Source of the DNA: Thiothrix lacustris DSM 21227
GTDB taxonomy: Bacteria; Pseudomonadota; Gammaproteobacteria; Thiotrichales; Thiotrichaceae
Reading direction: 5' to 3'
DNA length: 64,000 nucleotides
NCBI RefSeq assembly: GCF_000621325.1
Contig: NZ_JHYQ01000001.1
Span: 62,001 to 126,000, forward strand
Shown here: positions 23,173 through 32,482 of the stretch, in pieces
Layout: each line of letters begins with the position of its first letter
Position numbering within the stretch: position 1 is the stretch's first letter
Program-made: the position numbers and the translations under genes
The notes under the pieces: generated by a model
Databases searched by the model: none
What the model was told of the DNA's origin: nothing
Seen by the model: only the letters and a program-made list of their open reading frames with translations

Positions 23173-23733
23173 TCATTTGTAAGCCTTAGCAAGGTTGTCG
23201 AATAATTTTCGACTCATGCCGGTGATCTGCAAGAATTTGTCTAATTCTGCTGCTAACGAGGAAGACTGGTAAGATTCCTGCATAATCAGCAGAGAAAAGC
23301 CTGTCGCTGCATTGAGTGCATCAATGGCTTTAAGCATCATTGCCTGATCATCGGCATATACTTCACCAAAAATACGAATCAGTTCAGATTGAATGATCGT
23401 CATCGCCCCTGCCACAAACTCAACCGGTAGCTTTACTTGCACATGCACATCGCCGACATGGTAAAGTTTTCGGGTGTACTCCTCACTAAAATCACTGTTA
23501 AACAACTCATGTAACCAAACAACATGAGTGCTCTTCAAGCTTTCGACACGACCCTCAAGAAAGTCACGCGTATTGGGAATTGCTAGCAGACGCTCATAAA
23601 AAACATCCGATACGTCTTCTAACCTTGTATTTATATCAGGATAAATTTTACGCAATAAAGCTGCTTTTTCATTATCCAATCCTGAGAATTGCCTAGCATA
23701 CTCACAAATGGCTTGTATATTAATAGGTTGCAC
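23173..23733 (-). CDS. Protoglobin-like heme sensor domain protein
   Basis: 186 residues matching the protoglobin (globin-sensor) family: an all-helical protein with VSDVFYERLLAIPNTRDFL (B/E helices) and the likely proximal histidine in YTRKLYHVGDVHVQVKLP near residue 91. It stops after the globin, with no GGDEF, methyl-accepting or kinase output domain, so it may bind oxygen or NO by itself or signal through a partner. GTG start with AGGAA 8 bases upstream. A 15-bp palindrome 46 bases upstream is a candidate operator. It converges on the SHOCT gene. Confidence 0.85.
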   Translation of the reverse strand: MQPINIQAICEYARQFSGLDNEKAALLRKIYPDINTRLEDVSDVFYERLLAIPNTRDFLEGRVESLKSTHVVWLHELFNSDFSEEYTRKLYHVGDVHVQVKLPVEFVAGAMTIIQSELIRIFGEVYADDQAMMLKAIDALNAATGFSLLIMQESYQSSSLAAELDKFLQITGMSRKLFDNLAKAYK

Positions 23734-23778
23734 CGTCTAGTTCCTCATTAAAAATGCTTTTAATTAATGCATGATGAC

Positions 23779-23793
23779 ATACTGAAACAGTAT
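23779..23793. promoter_or_regulatory. Palindrome upstream of the protoglobin gene
   Basis: The arms ATACTG and CAGTAT flank an AAA centre. The site lies about 46 bases ahead of the protoglobin GTG, between it and dbpA. A repressor dimer could bind here. Confidence 0.4.
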
Positions 23794-23927
23794 AGAGGTA
23801 TCTCGCTTATATCAAGATAGAATCATTACAAATCAAGGCAGACTCGTGCATCCAACCCACATAGCCACGACACCTTACCTAAAACCCGCTATGATGTACG
23901 GCTACCCCGTTACCCAAGAGCCGTCCC

Positions 23928-25304
23928 ATGCCCAATTCCTTTGCGAATTTAAACCTGCCTACCCAACAACTCGCCAATCTCGGCAACTTGGGTTATAAAC
24001 TAATGACCGGTATTCAGGCCAAAGCCCTGCCACCCGCGCTACAAGGCTCTGATTTGATTGGGCAAGCTAAAACCGGTAGCGGCAAAACCGCCGTATTCGC
24101 TATTACCTTGCTGGCCAAACTTGACCCACAAAACTTTGCCGTGCAAGCCTTGGTGATGTGCCCTACCCGCGAACTCAGTGCGCAAGTCGCCACCGAAATC
24201 CGCCGCCTTGCCCGTTACCAGCCCAATATCAAAGTCGTCACCTTAACGGGCGGACAACCTCTCGCACCGCAAGCCACCTCGCTGGAACACGGCGCACACG
24301 TCATCGTCGGCACACCGGGGCGCATCGGCGACCATATCGGCAAAAAGACGATTGACCTCAGCCAGATTCACACACTGGTGCTCGATGAAGCTGACCGGAT
24401 GCTGGAAATGGGCTTCATGGAAGACATCGGCAGAATCATCAGCCTCACCCCCAAATACCGCCAAACCTTGCTGTTCTCCGCCACCTACCCGGACGACATT
24501 AAACGCCTGAGTGCGCAATTTCAGCGCAACCCCGTCGAAGTCAAAGCTGAAGCCTTGCACCACGCGGGCGTCATTAACCAGCACTCGTTCCTGTGTGAAA
24601 AGCCCCATCGTTTACAGGCACTTGAAATCCTGCTGGCGCATTTCAAACCGCGTTCTGCGGTGATTTTCTGCAATATGAAAGTCGGCGTGCGTGAAATCAC
24701 CGAACACCTCGACCAACTTGGTTTCAGCGTCAAAGCCCTGCACGGTGAAATGGACCAACGTGACCGCGATGAAGTCTTCGTGCAATTCAAGCACAACAGT
24801 TTCAACATACTGGTTGCTACCGACGTCGCCGCTCGCGGGCTGGACATCGAAGACCTGCCTTGCGTCATCAACTACGAATTGCCGCACGATGCCGATGTTT
24901 ACATCCACCGCGTCGGGCGTACCGGGCGAGCGGGCAAGGAAGGCATGGCGCTCAACCTGCTCACCGATGCCGAACGCCACAAACTCGCTGACATTGGTAT
25001 CGCGCAAAAAACCGAACTGGACTACGAAGTCATTACCGCGCTACCTAAAGCCGCCCTCAGCCCCACCCAGCCCAACAACGTGACATTACGCATTGCTGCC
25101 GAGCGCAAGGAAAAAATTCGCCCCGGTGACATTCTCGGCGCATTGACTGGCGAAGGCGGTATCAATGGCAAATCCGTCGGCAAAATCGACGTGATGGATT
25201 ACGCCGCTTACGTCGCCATCGAGCGCAGCGCTGCCAAACAAGCCCTCGCTTGCCTACTCAATGGCAAAATCAAAGGGCGCAAATTCAAGGTTACAAAGCT
25301 GTAA
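23928..25304 (+). CDS. dbpA: ATP-dependent RNA helicase DbpA
   Basis: 458 residues with DEAD-box motifs: QAKTGSGKTAVF, PTRELSAQV, VLDEADRML, SATYP, and HRVGRTGRAG. The C-terminal 75 residues (RPGDILGALTGEGGINGKSVGKIDVMDYAAYVAIERS) form the DbpA RNA-binding domain that recognises hairpin 92 of 23S rRNA, so it takes part in large-subunit assembly. The MFS transporter gene begins 12 bases after the stop and may be cotranscribed. Confidence 0.95.
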   Translation: MPNSFANLNLPTQQLANLGNLGYKLMTGIQAKALPPALQGSDLIGQAKTGSGKTAVFAITLLAKLDPQNFAVQALVMCPTRELSAQVATEIRRLARYQPNIKVVTLTGGQPLAPQATSLEHGAHVIVGTPGRIGDHIGKKTIDLSQIHTLVLDEADRMLEMGFMEDIGRIISLTPKYRQTLLFSATYPDDIKRLSAQFQRNPVEVKAEALHHAGVINQHSFLCEKPHRLQALEILLAHFKPRSAVIFCNMKVGVREITEHLDQLGFSVKALHGEMDQRDRDEVFVQFKHNSFNILVATDVAARGLDIEDLPCVINYELPHDADVYIHRVGRTGRAGKEGMALNLLTDAERHKLADIGIAQKTELDYEVITALPKAALSPTQPNNVTLRIAAERKEKIRPGDILGALTGEGGINGKSVGKIDVMDYAAYVAIERSAAKQALACLLNGKIKGRKFKVTKL

Positions 25305-25316
25305 GGGATTGAACCG

Positions 25317-26681
25317 ATGAATAGTCTGGAATGGCGTGTCACCGCCTCATTGGCTGCCATTTACGCTGTGCGGATGCTTGGCCTGTTCATGATCCTGCCC
25401 GTGTTTGCGCTGTATGCCGAAACCCTGCCCGACGCCACCCCGTTTCTGGCGGGCTTGGCGATTGGCATTTATGGCCTGACACAAGCCATTTTTCAGATTC
25501 CGCTGGGGGTGCTCTCGGACAAAATCGGGCGTAAACCGGTGATCATCGGCGGGCTGCTGGTGTTTGCGCTGGGCAGCGTCATTGCAGCAATGGCAAGCTC
25601 CATGTGGCTAATCATCGTCGGGCGGGCGGTGCAAGGCATGGGCGCGATTGCAGGCCCGACCATGGCCTTAGCTGCCGATTTAACCCGTGAAGAAAACCGT
25701 ACCCGCATCATGGCCGTGATCGGCATGACCATTGGTTTGTCGTTCATGGGTGGGATGATCCTCGGCCCCATCATCAGCCAGTTCCACGGTGTCGGCGTGC
25801 CGGGCATTTTCTGGTTTACCATGATACTGGCCTTGTCAGGCATTGCACTGGTGATATTGGCAGTACCTACTCCCGCACGCATTACCCGTCACCGCGATGC
25901 TGGAATCATCAAAGGTTATCTGGGCACTGCACTGCGCAACATTGCCCTGTTACGCATGAATGCAGGCGTATTCATTATCCATCTGGTGATGACCGCCAAC
26001 TTTCTGGTCTTGCCCGCGATTTTTGAACATGAGCTTGCCCTACCCCGCGCCGAACACTGGAAAATCTACCTACCAGTGTTTGCAGGCTCGTTTCTGATCG
26101 CCATCCCGATGATTATCCTTGCGGAAAAAAAGCAGCAAATCCGCACCTTGCTGCTGGGCAGCACCCTGCTACTGGTAATGGCAGAAGCTGGCATGGCACT
26201 AGGGCATACGCAAATCGACTGGTTACTGGCGGCGTTTTTCCTGTTTTTTGTCGGCTTCAATTTTCTGGAAGCCACCCAACCCTCGCTGGTCGCTAAATAC
26301 TCCGATGTCAGCACCAAAGGCACGGCGATGGGCATTTTCAGCAGCTCACAATTCCTCGGCATTTTTGCGGGCGGTTTCCTCGGCGGCATGATCAACCATA
26401 CGTGGGGGGAAACCGGCGTCTTTGTGTTCAGCGCCATCGTGGTACTGATCTGGTTTGTGATTGCCCTGCAATTACCGCAGCCAACCTTCTATACTAGTCG
26501 GATACTGAAGCTCGACCCACTGCTACTGTCTGACCCGCAACGCCTGCACAAGGAGTTGTTGGCAGTACCGGGCGTCAAGGAAGTCGCCATTGCAGCAGAT
26601 GAGTGCATCGCTTATCTGAAACTCGACAAGGCCAGTCTGGACGAGGCCGCTCTGGATGCATTCTCCCCCCCTTCAGCGTAG
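25317..26681 (+). CDS. MFS transporter, YajR-like
   Basis: 454 residues with 12 likely membrane segments in the first 390 and the MFS motif A GVLSDKIGRKP after segment 2. A soluble C-terminal tail (LDPLLLSDPQRLHKELLAVPGVKEVAIAADECIAYLKLD) resembles the YAM ferredoxin-like domain of E. coli YajR. Substrate is unknown; YajR is regarded as a proton-driven exporter. It follows dbpA closely and precedes ssb. Confidence 0.88.
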   Translation: MNSLEWRVTASLAAIYAVRMLGLFMILPVFALYAETLPDATPFLAGLAIGIYGLTQAIFQIPLGVLSDKIGRKPVIIGGLLVFALGSVIAAMASSMWLIIVGRAVQGMGAIAGPTMALAADLTREENRTRIMAVIGMTIGLSFMGGMILGPIISQFHGVGVPGIFWFTMILALSGIALVILAVPTPARITRHRDAGIIKGYLGTALRNIALLRMNAGVFIIHLVMTANFLVLPAIFEHELALPRAEHWKIYLPVFAGSFLIAIPMIILAEKKQQIRTLLLGSTLLLVMAEAGMALGHTQIDWLLAAFFLFFVGFNFLEATQPSLVAKYSDVSTKGTAMGIFSSSQFLGIFAGGFLGGMINHTWGETGVFVFSAIVVLIWFVIALQLPQPTFYTSRILKLDPLLLSDPQRLHKELLAVPGVKEVAIAADECIAYLKLDKASLDEAALDAFSPPSA

Positions 26682-26714
26682 AATCTCACGGAAATATTTA
26701 CATAAGGAACGAAT

Positions 26715-27215
26715 ATGGCACGAGGTATCAACAAAGTAATTCTGGTCGGCACGGTCGGTAAAGACCCTGAAATGAAATACATGCCCAGTGGTGACGCGAT
26801 GGCTAATATCAGCGTCGCCACCAATGACACGTGGAAAGACAAAAATACCGGCGAGAAAAAAGAAGCTACCGAATGGCATCGCGTTGTCTTTTTCAAACAA
26901 TTAGCCGATATTGTCGGCAAATACGTGCGTAAAGGTCAGCAGATATACATTGAAGGCAGCCTGAAAACCCGTTCATGGGAAAAAGACGGTCAAAAGCACT
27001 ACTCCACTGAAATCGTCGCCTCTGACATGCAAATGCTGGGCGGTCGTCCCGGTGGCGGTATGGAATCAGGTAATTACGACAATGCCCCTGCGCCACGTAG
27101 CAATCAAGGCAATTCAGGTGGTGGTTACTCAGGTGGCAGCGCACCGGCATCGAGTGGTGGTGGCGGCAACAACTCCAATCACTTTGAAGACTTCGATGAC
27201 GACATCCCGTTCTAG
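26715..27215 (+). CDS. ssb: Single-stranded DNA-binding protein
   Basis: 166 residues. The OB fold covers about 1-110 ([19 protein letters not shown] through [14 protein letters not shown]). A Gly/Ser/Asn-rich linker follows, and the protein ends in the acidic tip DFDDDIPF that binds replication and repair partners. AAGGAAC precedes the ATG. A large hairpin (27232-27271) and a candidate sRNA gene follow the stop. Confidence 0.96.
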   Translation: MARGINKVILVGTVGKDPEMKYMPSGDAMANISVATNDTWKDKNTGEKKEATEWHRVVFFKQLADIVGKYVRKGQQIYIEGSLKTRSWEKDGQKHYSTEIVASDMQMLGGRPGGGMESGNYDNAPAPRSNQGNSGGGYSGGSAPASSGGGGNNSNHFEDFDDDIPF

Positions 27216-27283
27216 GCGTCATCTAGGGCATACCCTTGCAAACACTGGCTTTCGCACCAGTAGGCAAGGGTGAGCCTACCTCT

Positions 27284-27439
27284 TATAATCCGCGCAGTGC
27301 TTGTACTGGAGGAGCTCACCGAGCCAGCTAGGAGGAATACAAGCACTGCTAAAGAGTTGTGACAACGTAGTAAAACATGACACAACCTACAGAATTAAAA
27401 CAATGTTTTTAGAGCCACCATAGGTGGCTCTTTTCTTTT
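27284..27439 (+). ncRNA. Candidate small RNA downstream of ssb
   Basis: A perfect -10 box TATAAT (27284-27289) lies just before a 12-bp stem, GCAGTGCTTGTA (27294-27305) with TACAAGCACTGC (27338-27349). Inside the stem two GGAGGA motifs (27308 and 27331) flank a small inner hairpin. About 60 unstructured bases follow, then an intrinsic terminator, AGAGCCACC and GGTGGCTCT (27411-27431), with a T-rich tail. No reading frame fits. The predicted transcript is about 145 bases. The -35 box is poor. The paired GGAGGA motifs could bind CsrA or mimic ribosome sites. Confidence 0.6.
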
Positions 27440-27443
27440 GTGC

Positions 27444-28160
27444 CTAGCTTTCGAAACCTTGACCAATCCACGCAGTCAGCGTTTCGTGGAACATCACATC
27501 GGTTAACTCTTCGGTAATAGCTTCCTGAATATCGGCGGCATCATGCGCCTGTCCTTCTTCACTTTGAGCCGTTTCCAACATTTCCGCTCGCACCTGATCC
27601 AGGTACACCAAAATTTCTTCCGCCTCTGCCCGTTCAATCGGCAACATGCCAAAGCTGAAAATAAACTGGTTATTCGGCAGGCTCAGCAAGCGCGAAGCAA
27701 TGCAGATATTGGTGGGAATATTGGTAGCATCCAATTGTGCCAATACACTCGGTTCATCAGAACCCAAACGGCGCACCTCAACCTTTTTACCGACTTTGCC
27801 GACGACTTCCCAGAGCGCCAATTCAGAATGGGCAAACGCTTCCAGATACTGGCACGCGAAAGACTTTTCTTCCTGCTGTACCCGTGCACGGATAAACTCT
27901 TGCAGTACCGTTTCGCCGTCTTCATTGGTTTCGGTCGTGACAAAATGCTCAAACACATGGGAATGCAGCATTTGCCCCAGCGGCTCTTCTTCGAGGTAAT
28001 CCAACACTTCATCACCGGATAGCTCTAACATCTCCGCAGCATAAGCAATGGCATCGGAGAAGACTTCAACCATCCAATCTTCCCAAGGTGGCTTGGCGAT
28101 ATAGGCGCTCAATAGTTCCATTGCACCGCTGACTTGTTTTTCCTGTTCCGCTGTACTCAC
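27444..28160 (-). CDS. Hypothetical acidic protein (238 aa)
   Basis: A soluble, strongly acidic, mostly helical protein (for example MLELSGDEVLDYLEEEPLGQML and IERAEAEEILVYLDQVRAEMLE). No signal peptide, membrane segment or catalytic motif is apparent. It is a single gene between the candidate sRNA and radC with its own upstream gap. Not recognised. Confidence 0.75.
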   Translation of the reverse strand: MSTAEQEKQVSGAMELLSAYIAKPPWEDWMVEVFSDAIAYAAEMLELSGDEVLDYLEEEPLGQMLHSHVFEHFVTTETNEDGETVLQEFIRARVQQEEKSFACQYLEAFAHSELALWEVVGKVGKKVEVRRLGSDEPSVLAQLDATNIPTNICIASRLLSLPNNQFIFSFGMLPIERAEAEEILVYLDQVRAEMLETAQSEEGQAHDAADIQEAITEELTDVMFHETLTAWIGQGFES

Positions 28161-28266
28161 GGCTGAATTCCTTTTGGTGGTAGTAAAACTTAAGGGTAGT
28201 AAAATAATGATAAAGGGTGTTGAAACATGTTAGCACGTCTATGGTTTTTGCTCATCCTTTCACAAA

Positions 28267-28938
28267 TTACAGCAAACCACGCTCAGCAAACGACACCACC
28301 TCATCACCGATCACGAAGTGATCCAGCACCCGCACATCAATCAGGTGCAATGCATCTTTGAGCTTCTGGGTAATACGCTCATCCGCCTGACTCGGTTCGG
28401 CGACACCCGAGGGATGATTATGGGAGAAAATAATAGCTGCTGCATTGTGATACAACGCACGGCGCACCACTTCGCGGGGGTGTACACTGGCTCCATCGAT
28501 CGTTCCGCGAAATAGCTCTTCATACTGAATCACCCGATGACGGTTATCCAGAAAAAGGCAGGCGAACACTTCGAAACGGTAGTCACGCAATTTAGAGACG
28601 AGATAAAAACGGACAGCATCTGGATCAGTCAAGGGGTCACCACGGCGCATTTTTTCGCCCAGATACCGCCGCGACATTTCCAGAACAGCTTGCAATTGCA
28701 CGTATTTAGCCACGCCCATACCGTGCGTCGCACAAAAATTTTGTGCATCTGCATCAAATAATTGACGTAGACTTCCAAACGTTTGTAACAACTCCCGCGA
28801 GAGGTCAACAGCACTCTTACCCTTGACACCGACTCGCAGGAAAATAGCCAGCAATTCAGCATCGGATAAAGCTTGTGCACCCCGTGACATTAATTTCTCA
28901 CGAGGTCTGTCTTCAAGCGGCCAGTCAGTAATTGCCAT
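28267..28938 (-). CDS. radC: RadC/YeeS JAB-domain protein
   Basis: 223 residues. An N-terminal helix-hairpin-helix region ([34 protein letters not shown]) is followed by a JAB/MPN metalloprotease-like domain with the HNHPSG motif and a distal Asp, plus a catalytic Glu in [15 protein letters not shown]. RadC family genes are common in genomes and mobile elements; a repair role has been doubted. Divergent from coaBC, with 52 bases between. Confidence 0.93.
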   Translation of the reverse strand: MAITDWPLEDRPREKLMSRGAQALSDAELLAIFLRVGVKGKSAVDLSRELLQTFGSLRQLFDADAQNFCATHGMGVAKYVQLQAVLEMSRRYLGEKMRRGDPLTDPDAVRFYLVSKLRDYRFEVFACLFLDNRHRVIQYEELFRGTIDGASVHPREVVRRALYHNAAAIIFSHNHPSGVAEPSQADERITQKLKDALHLIDVRVLDHFVIGDEVVSFAERGLL

Positions 28939-28990
28939 AATAGTTCGCTTTTTTTATGCATGATTTATAGGGATCCAGAAGTTAAATCTT

Positions 28991-30196
28991 ATGTCACTAC
29001 TCACTGGTAAAAATATTCTTTTAGGGATCAGTGGCGGTATCGCGGCCTACAAATCCGCCGAGCTGCTACGTCTGTTGGTAAAACAGGGCGCAAACGTGCG
29101 TGTCTGCATGACCGAATCCGCCCAAGCCTTTATTACACCCTTAACGATGCAAGCGCTTTCTGGCCACCCAGTACACACCCAACTACTCGACCCACAAGCC
29201 GAAATGGGCATGGGACATATCGAGCTAGCACGCTGGGCAGACATCATCCTCATAGCACCCGCCACTGCCAATACACTAGCGCGTCTAGCATGGGGCATGG
29301 CAGATGACTTGCTAAGCACAGTTTGCCTTGCTTCCACCGCAACACTGGCAGTCGCCCCTGCCATGAATCAGCAAATGTGGAAAAATCCGGCAACCCAACA
29401 CAATATCCGCACTCTGAAAGAACGCGGCATCAGCGTATTCGGCCCCGCCGAAGGGGTGCAAGCCTGTGGCGATACTGGCTTCGGCCGAATGCTTGAACCC
29501 GCTGATCTCATCAGCGAACTGGAAGGGAATTGCACCACCAGTACCTTACTGCACGGCGTGCGGGTACTGATCACCGCAGGCCCCACCCGTGAAGCCATCG
29601 ACCCGGTACGTTTTCTCACCAATCGCAGCTCCGGCAAGATGGGTTACGCCGTAGCACGCGCAGCCGCCAGCATGGGCGCAGAAGTCATGCTGGTTTCTGG
29701 GCATGTAGCATTGGAATGCCCTGCTGGTGTACGCCGCATTACCACCGAATCAGCGGCGGACATGCTTAACGTGACTAGCGAACAGGCTAAGCAAGCTGAT
29801 TTGTTTATCGCCACGGCTGCCGTTGCTGATTACACCCCGACCGAAGTGGCTGACCGAAAAATCAAAAAAAATGCTGACACGCTTCATCTTGAAATGAAAC
29901 GCACCACCGATATTCTGGCTACCATTAAACAAGAGCATCCACGATTGTTTACCGTTGGCTTTGCCGCTGAAACCCACGACCTGATGACTTACGCCCGCAG
30001 TAAACTGGAACGCAAAAACATTGACATGATTGCCGCCAATTCCGTCGCAGGCGGGAAAGCCTTCGACCAAGCCACTAATGCGCTCGAAGTTGTCTGGAAA
30101 CATGGTCATACATCCTTACCAGAGATGGACAAACAACAGCTCGCCGAAGCACTGATGCAATTGATCGCAACACAATACAACCAACACAATAAGTAA
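28991..30196 (+). CDS. coaBC: Bifunctional phosphopantothenoylcysteine decarboxylase/synthetase
   Basis: 401 residues. The CoaC flavoprotein half has PAMNQQMW and the redox cysteine in [10 protein letters not shown]. The CoaB half begins near 185 ([27 protein letters not shown]) and has the KIKKNAD motif. Together they convert phosphopantothenate and cysteine to phosphopantetheine for coenzyme A. dut follows after 13 bases, the usual proteobacterial order. Confidence 0.96.
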   Translation: MSLLTGKNILLGISGGIAAYKSAELLRLLVKQGANVRVCMTESAQAFITPLTMQALSGHPVHTQLLDPQAEMGMGHIELARWADIILIAPATANTLARLAWGMADDLLSTVCLASTATLAVAPAMNQQMWKNPATQHNIRTLKERGISVFGPAEGVQACGDTGFGRMLEPADLISELEGNCTTSTLLHGVRVLITAGPTREAIDPVRFLTNRSSGKMGYAVARAAASMGAEVMLVSGHVALECPAGVRRITTESAADMLNVTSEQAKQADLFIATAAVADYTPTEVADRKIKKNADTLHLEMKRTTDILATIKQEHPRLFTVGFAAETHDLMTYARSKLERKNIDMIAANSVAGGKAFDQATNALEVVWKHGHTSLPEMDKQQLAEALMQLIATQYNQHNK

Positions 30197-30209
30197 TGGA
30201 AACCATCTA

Positions 30210-30665
30210 ATGGCACTAATTGAATACAAAATCCTGGATGCTCGTATTGGTAACGAATTTCCTCTACCTGAATACGCCACCAGTGGCTCTGCTGGTATGG
30301 ATTTACGCGCCTGCCTCGACGAGGCCATCCCGCTAAACCCCGGTGAGACCACCCTGATTCCGACGGGCATTGCGATCCACATCGGTGATCCAAGCCTTGC
30401 AGCCGTGATCCTACCGCGCTCCGGCCTTGGGCATAAGCACGGCATTGTGCTCGGTAATCTGGTTGGCCTGATCGACTCCGATTACCAAGGGCAGTTATTC
30501 ATTTCTTGCTGGAATCGCGGCAACGACAGTTTCACCATCCAGCCGGGCGAACGCATTGCCCAATTGGTATTTGTCCCCGTAGTACAAGTTGCCTTGCAGC
30601 AAGTGGAAGACTTCAATCAATCACAACGCGGCGAAGGCGGCTTCGGACACTCAGGAAGGAGCTAA
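30210..30665 (+). CDS. dut: dUTP pyrophosphatase
   Basis: 151 residues with the five trimeric dUTPase motifs: [31 protein letters not shown] with the catalytic Asp, [10 protein letters not shown], and the C-terminal [11 protein letters not shown]. It removes dUTP and supplies dUMP for thymidylate. It lies between coaBC and algC in one operon. Confidence 0.96.
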   Translation: MALIEYKILDARIGNEFPLPEYATSGSAGMDLRACLDEAIPLNPGETTLIPTGIAIHIGDPSLAAVILPRSGLGHKHGIVLGNLVGLIDSDYQGQLFISCWNRGNDSFTIQPGERIAQLVFVPVVQVALQQVEDFNQSQRGEGGFGHSGRS

Positions 30666-30668
30666 GCT

Positions 30669-32069
30669 ATGACTATCCCACACTCCCCGATTGCGCATTC
30701 ATTGTTTCGTGCTTATGACGTGCGCGGTGTGTATGCCGACAACCTCACCGAACACAGCGTGCGCCTGATTGGGCAAGCCATTGGCTCACAATTACGCGAC
30801 ATGGGCACGCAATCTGTCGTACTCGGACGTGATGGGAGACTTTCCAGCCCAACATTAGCGCAAGCAGTCACGGAAGGTTTGTTGCAAGCGGGTTGCCACG
30901 TCACCGATCTGGGCATGTTGCCAACACCTGTGCTGTATTTTGCAGTGCAATCCGGCCTTGCCCCGCATGGCGTGATGATTACCGGCAGCCATAACCCACC
31001 CAACGAAAATGGCATCAAAATCGTCATCAATGGCGAATGCCAATACAACGAACAAATCCAGAATCTCTACGAACGCATTGTCAGAGGCGAACTCTGGCAT
31101 CAACCACAAGCAGGCAAGTTACACACTGCAACTATCCTGCCCGCCTACCAGCAAGCGGTTTGCCAGCAAATCCACCTGCAACGGCGTTTACGCATCGGGG
31201 TAGACTGCGGCAATGGCGCGACAGCACTCTTGGCGGAACAACTGTTCCGGGACATCGGCTGCGAAGTATACCCCCTGTTTTGCGACGTAGACGGCAACTT
31301 CCCCAACCACTCACCCGACCCGACCCAGCCCGCCAATCTGCAAGCCCTGCAAACATTGGTGCTGGAACAAGCGCTGGACATTGGCATCGCCTTTGATGGT
31401 GATGGCGACCGCCTGATTGCGGTGGATGGTGACGGGCATATCCTTTGGCCTGACCGCATCCTGACCCTGTTGGCGCAAAGCGTCTTGCCTGAACAGCCGG
31501 GGCGCGTAGTGGCTTATGACGTGAAATGCACCTATCGGCTGGATAAAGCCATCCATGACGCAGGCGGCATTCCCGGCATGTGCATCAGCGGGCATTCCTT
31601 GCTGAAAAAATACATCCGTGAACACGACGCGGTATTGGGTGGCGAATTCAGCGGGCATATCGTGCTGCGCGACCGGGGCATGGAATACGATGACGGCGTG
31701 TACATCGCCGCCCGCTTGCTAGAAATCCTTGCACAAGAAACCGCCAGCCCGGCAGATGTCTTCGCCCGCATCCCCGAAGGCTTTAGCACCCCGGAACACA
31801 AGCTGCGCTTCGCCTCCTACGAAGCCGCCACGGCGGCCATGGCGATCTGGATGCAAGACCAGCAGTTGCAAGCGCAGCGCCTGATTACCCTCGATGGGAT
31901 GCGGGCAGAATACGCCGACGGCTGGGGCTTGGCACGTGCATCCAACACCAGCCCTAGCATTACCTTACGCTTTGAGGCCGATACACCGGGGCGACTGGAA
32001 GACATCCGCGCCCTGTTCCGTGCAGATATTCAACGCCTACAATTGACCCCGGAGGCACTGCCGTTTTAA
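30669..32069 (+). CDS. algC: Phosphomannomutase/phosphoglucomutase
   Basis: 466 residues of the alpha-D-phosphohexomutase family. The phosphoserine loop is MITGSHNPPNENG, the metal loop is FDGDGDRL and the sugar-binding loop GGEFSGHIVLRD. It interconverts sugar 1- and 6-phosphates for polysaccharide and LPS. The ATG follows AGGAGC four bases after dut. The order coaBC-dut-algC is like that of Pseudomonas. Confidence 0.93.
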   Translation: MTIPHSPIAHSLFRAYDVRGVYADNLTEHSVRLIGQAIGSQLRDMGTQSVVLGRDGRLSSPTLAQAVTEGLLQAGCHVTDLGMLPTPVLYFAVQSGLAPHGVMITGSHNPPNENGIKIVINGECQYNEQIQNLYERIVRGELWHQPQAGKLHTATILPAYQQAVCQQIHLQRRLRIGVDCGNGATALLAEQLFRDIGCEVYPLFCDVDGNFPNHSPDPTQPANLQALQTLVLEQALDIGIAFDGDGDRLIAVDGDGHILWPDRILTLLAQSVLPEQPGRVVAYDVKCTYRLDKAIHDAGGIPGMCISGHSLLKKYIREHDAVLGGEFSGHIVLRDRGMEYDDGVYIAARLLEILAQETASPADVFARIPEGFSTPEHKLRFASYEAATAAMAIWMQDQQLQAQRLITLDGMRAEYADGWGLARASNTSPSITLRFEADTPGRLEDIRALFRADIQRLQLTPEALPF

Positions 32070-32103
32070 TCTTGCTGCCTAACTCCCCAAGGATGTGCAT
32101 CAC

Positions 32104-32430
32104 ATGAGCAAGAAACCCGCCAATCCGCAAGATAATGACCCAGAATTCTGGGATCTTGCGGAAAAATTCATTGATCTGGCCAACAGTTCTGTCGAAACCT
32201 GCGATTTAGGTAAAGTCGGCGCAGCCATGCTATATGCTGCTGCCCGTTTCAATACCTTCGGTGTCGCGGCCACCTCCCTTGACCGCAAGGAGTTCATCGC
32301 CGACGCTGATGACACCATGGACTACCTCAGCAAACAGTTCCGCCACATGCTCGGCGACAACCTGCGCGACTTCAAGGACAACTACAAGGTCTATATCAAG
32401 CATTCTGACGAAGAAAACGCTGAAAGCTAA
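32104..32430 (+). CDS. DUF3144 family protein
   Basis: 108 residues of a conserved gammaproteobacterial family without known function (DPEFWDLAEKFIDLANSSVETCDLGKVGAAMLYAAARFNTF). The ATG at 32104 is preferred over an in-frame GTG at 32095 because AAGGA lies 10 bases before it. Soluble, helical, acidic. A bidirectional terminator follows. Confidence 0.85.
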   Translation: MSKKPANPQDNDPEFWDLAEKFIDLANSSVETCDLGKVGAAMLYAAARFNTFGVAATSLDRKEFIADADDTMDYLSKQFRHMLGDNLRDFKDNYKVYIKHSDEENAES

Positions 32431-32434
32431 ACGA

Positions 32435-32466
32435 AAAAAAGCCACAAGCATTGCCTGTGGCTTTTT
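32435..32466. terminator. Bidirectional terminator between DUF3144 and thiolase genes
   Basis: AAAGCCACA and TGTGGCTTT pair around a 9-base loop, with T runs on both strands. It serves two converging genes. Confidence 0.85.
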
Positions 32467-32482
32467 GTTGAGAGCTTAAGGC

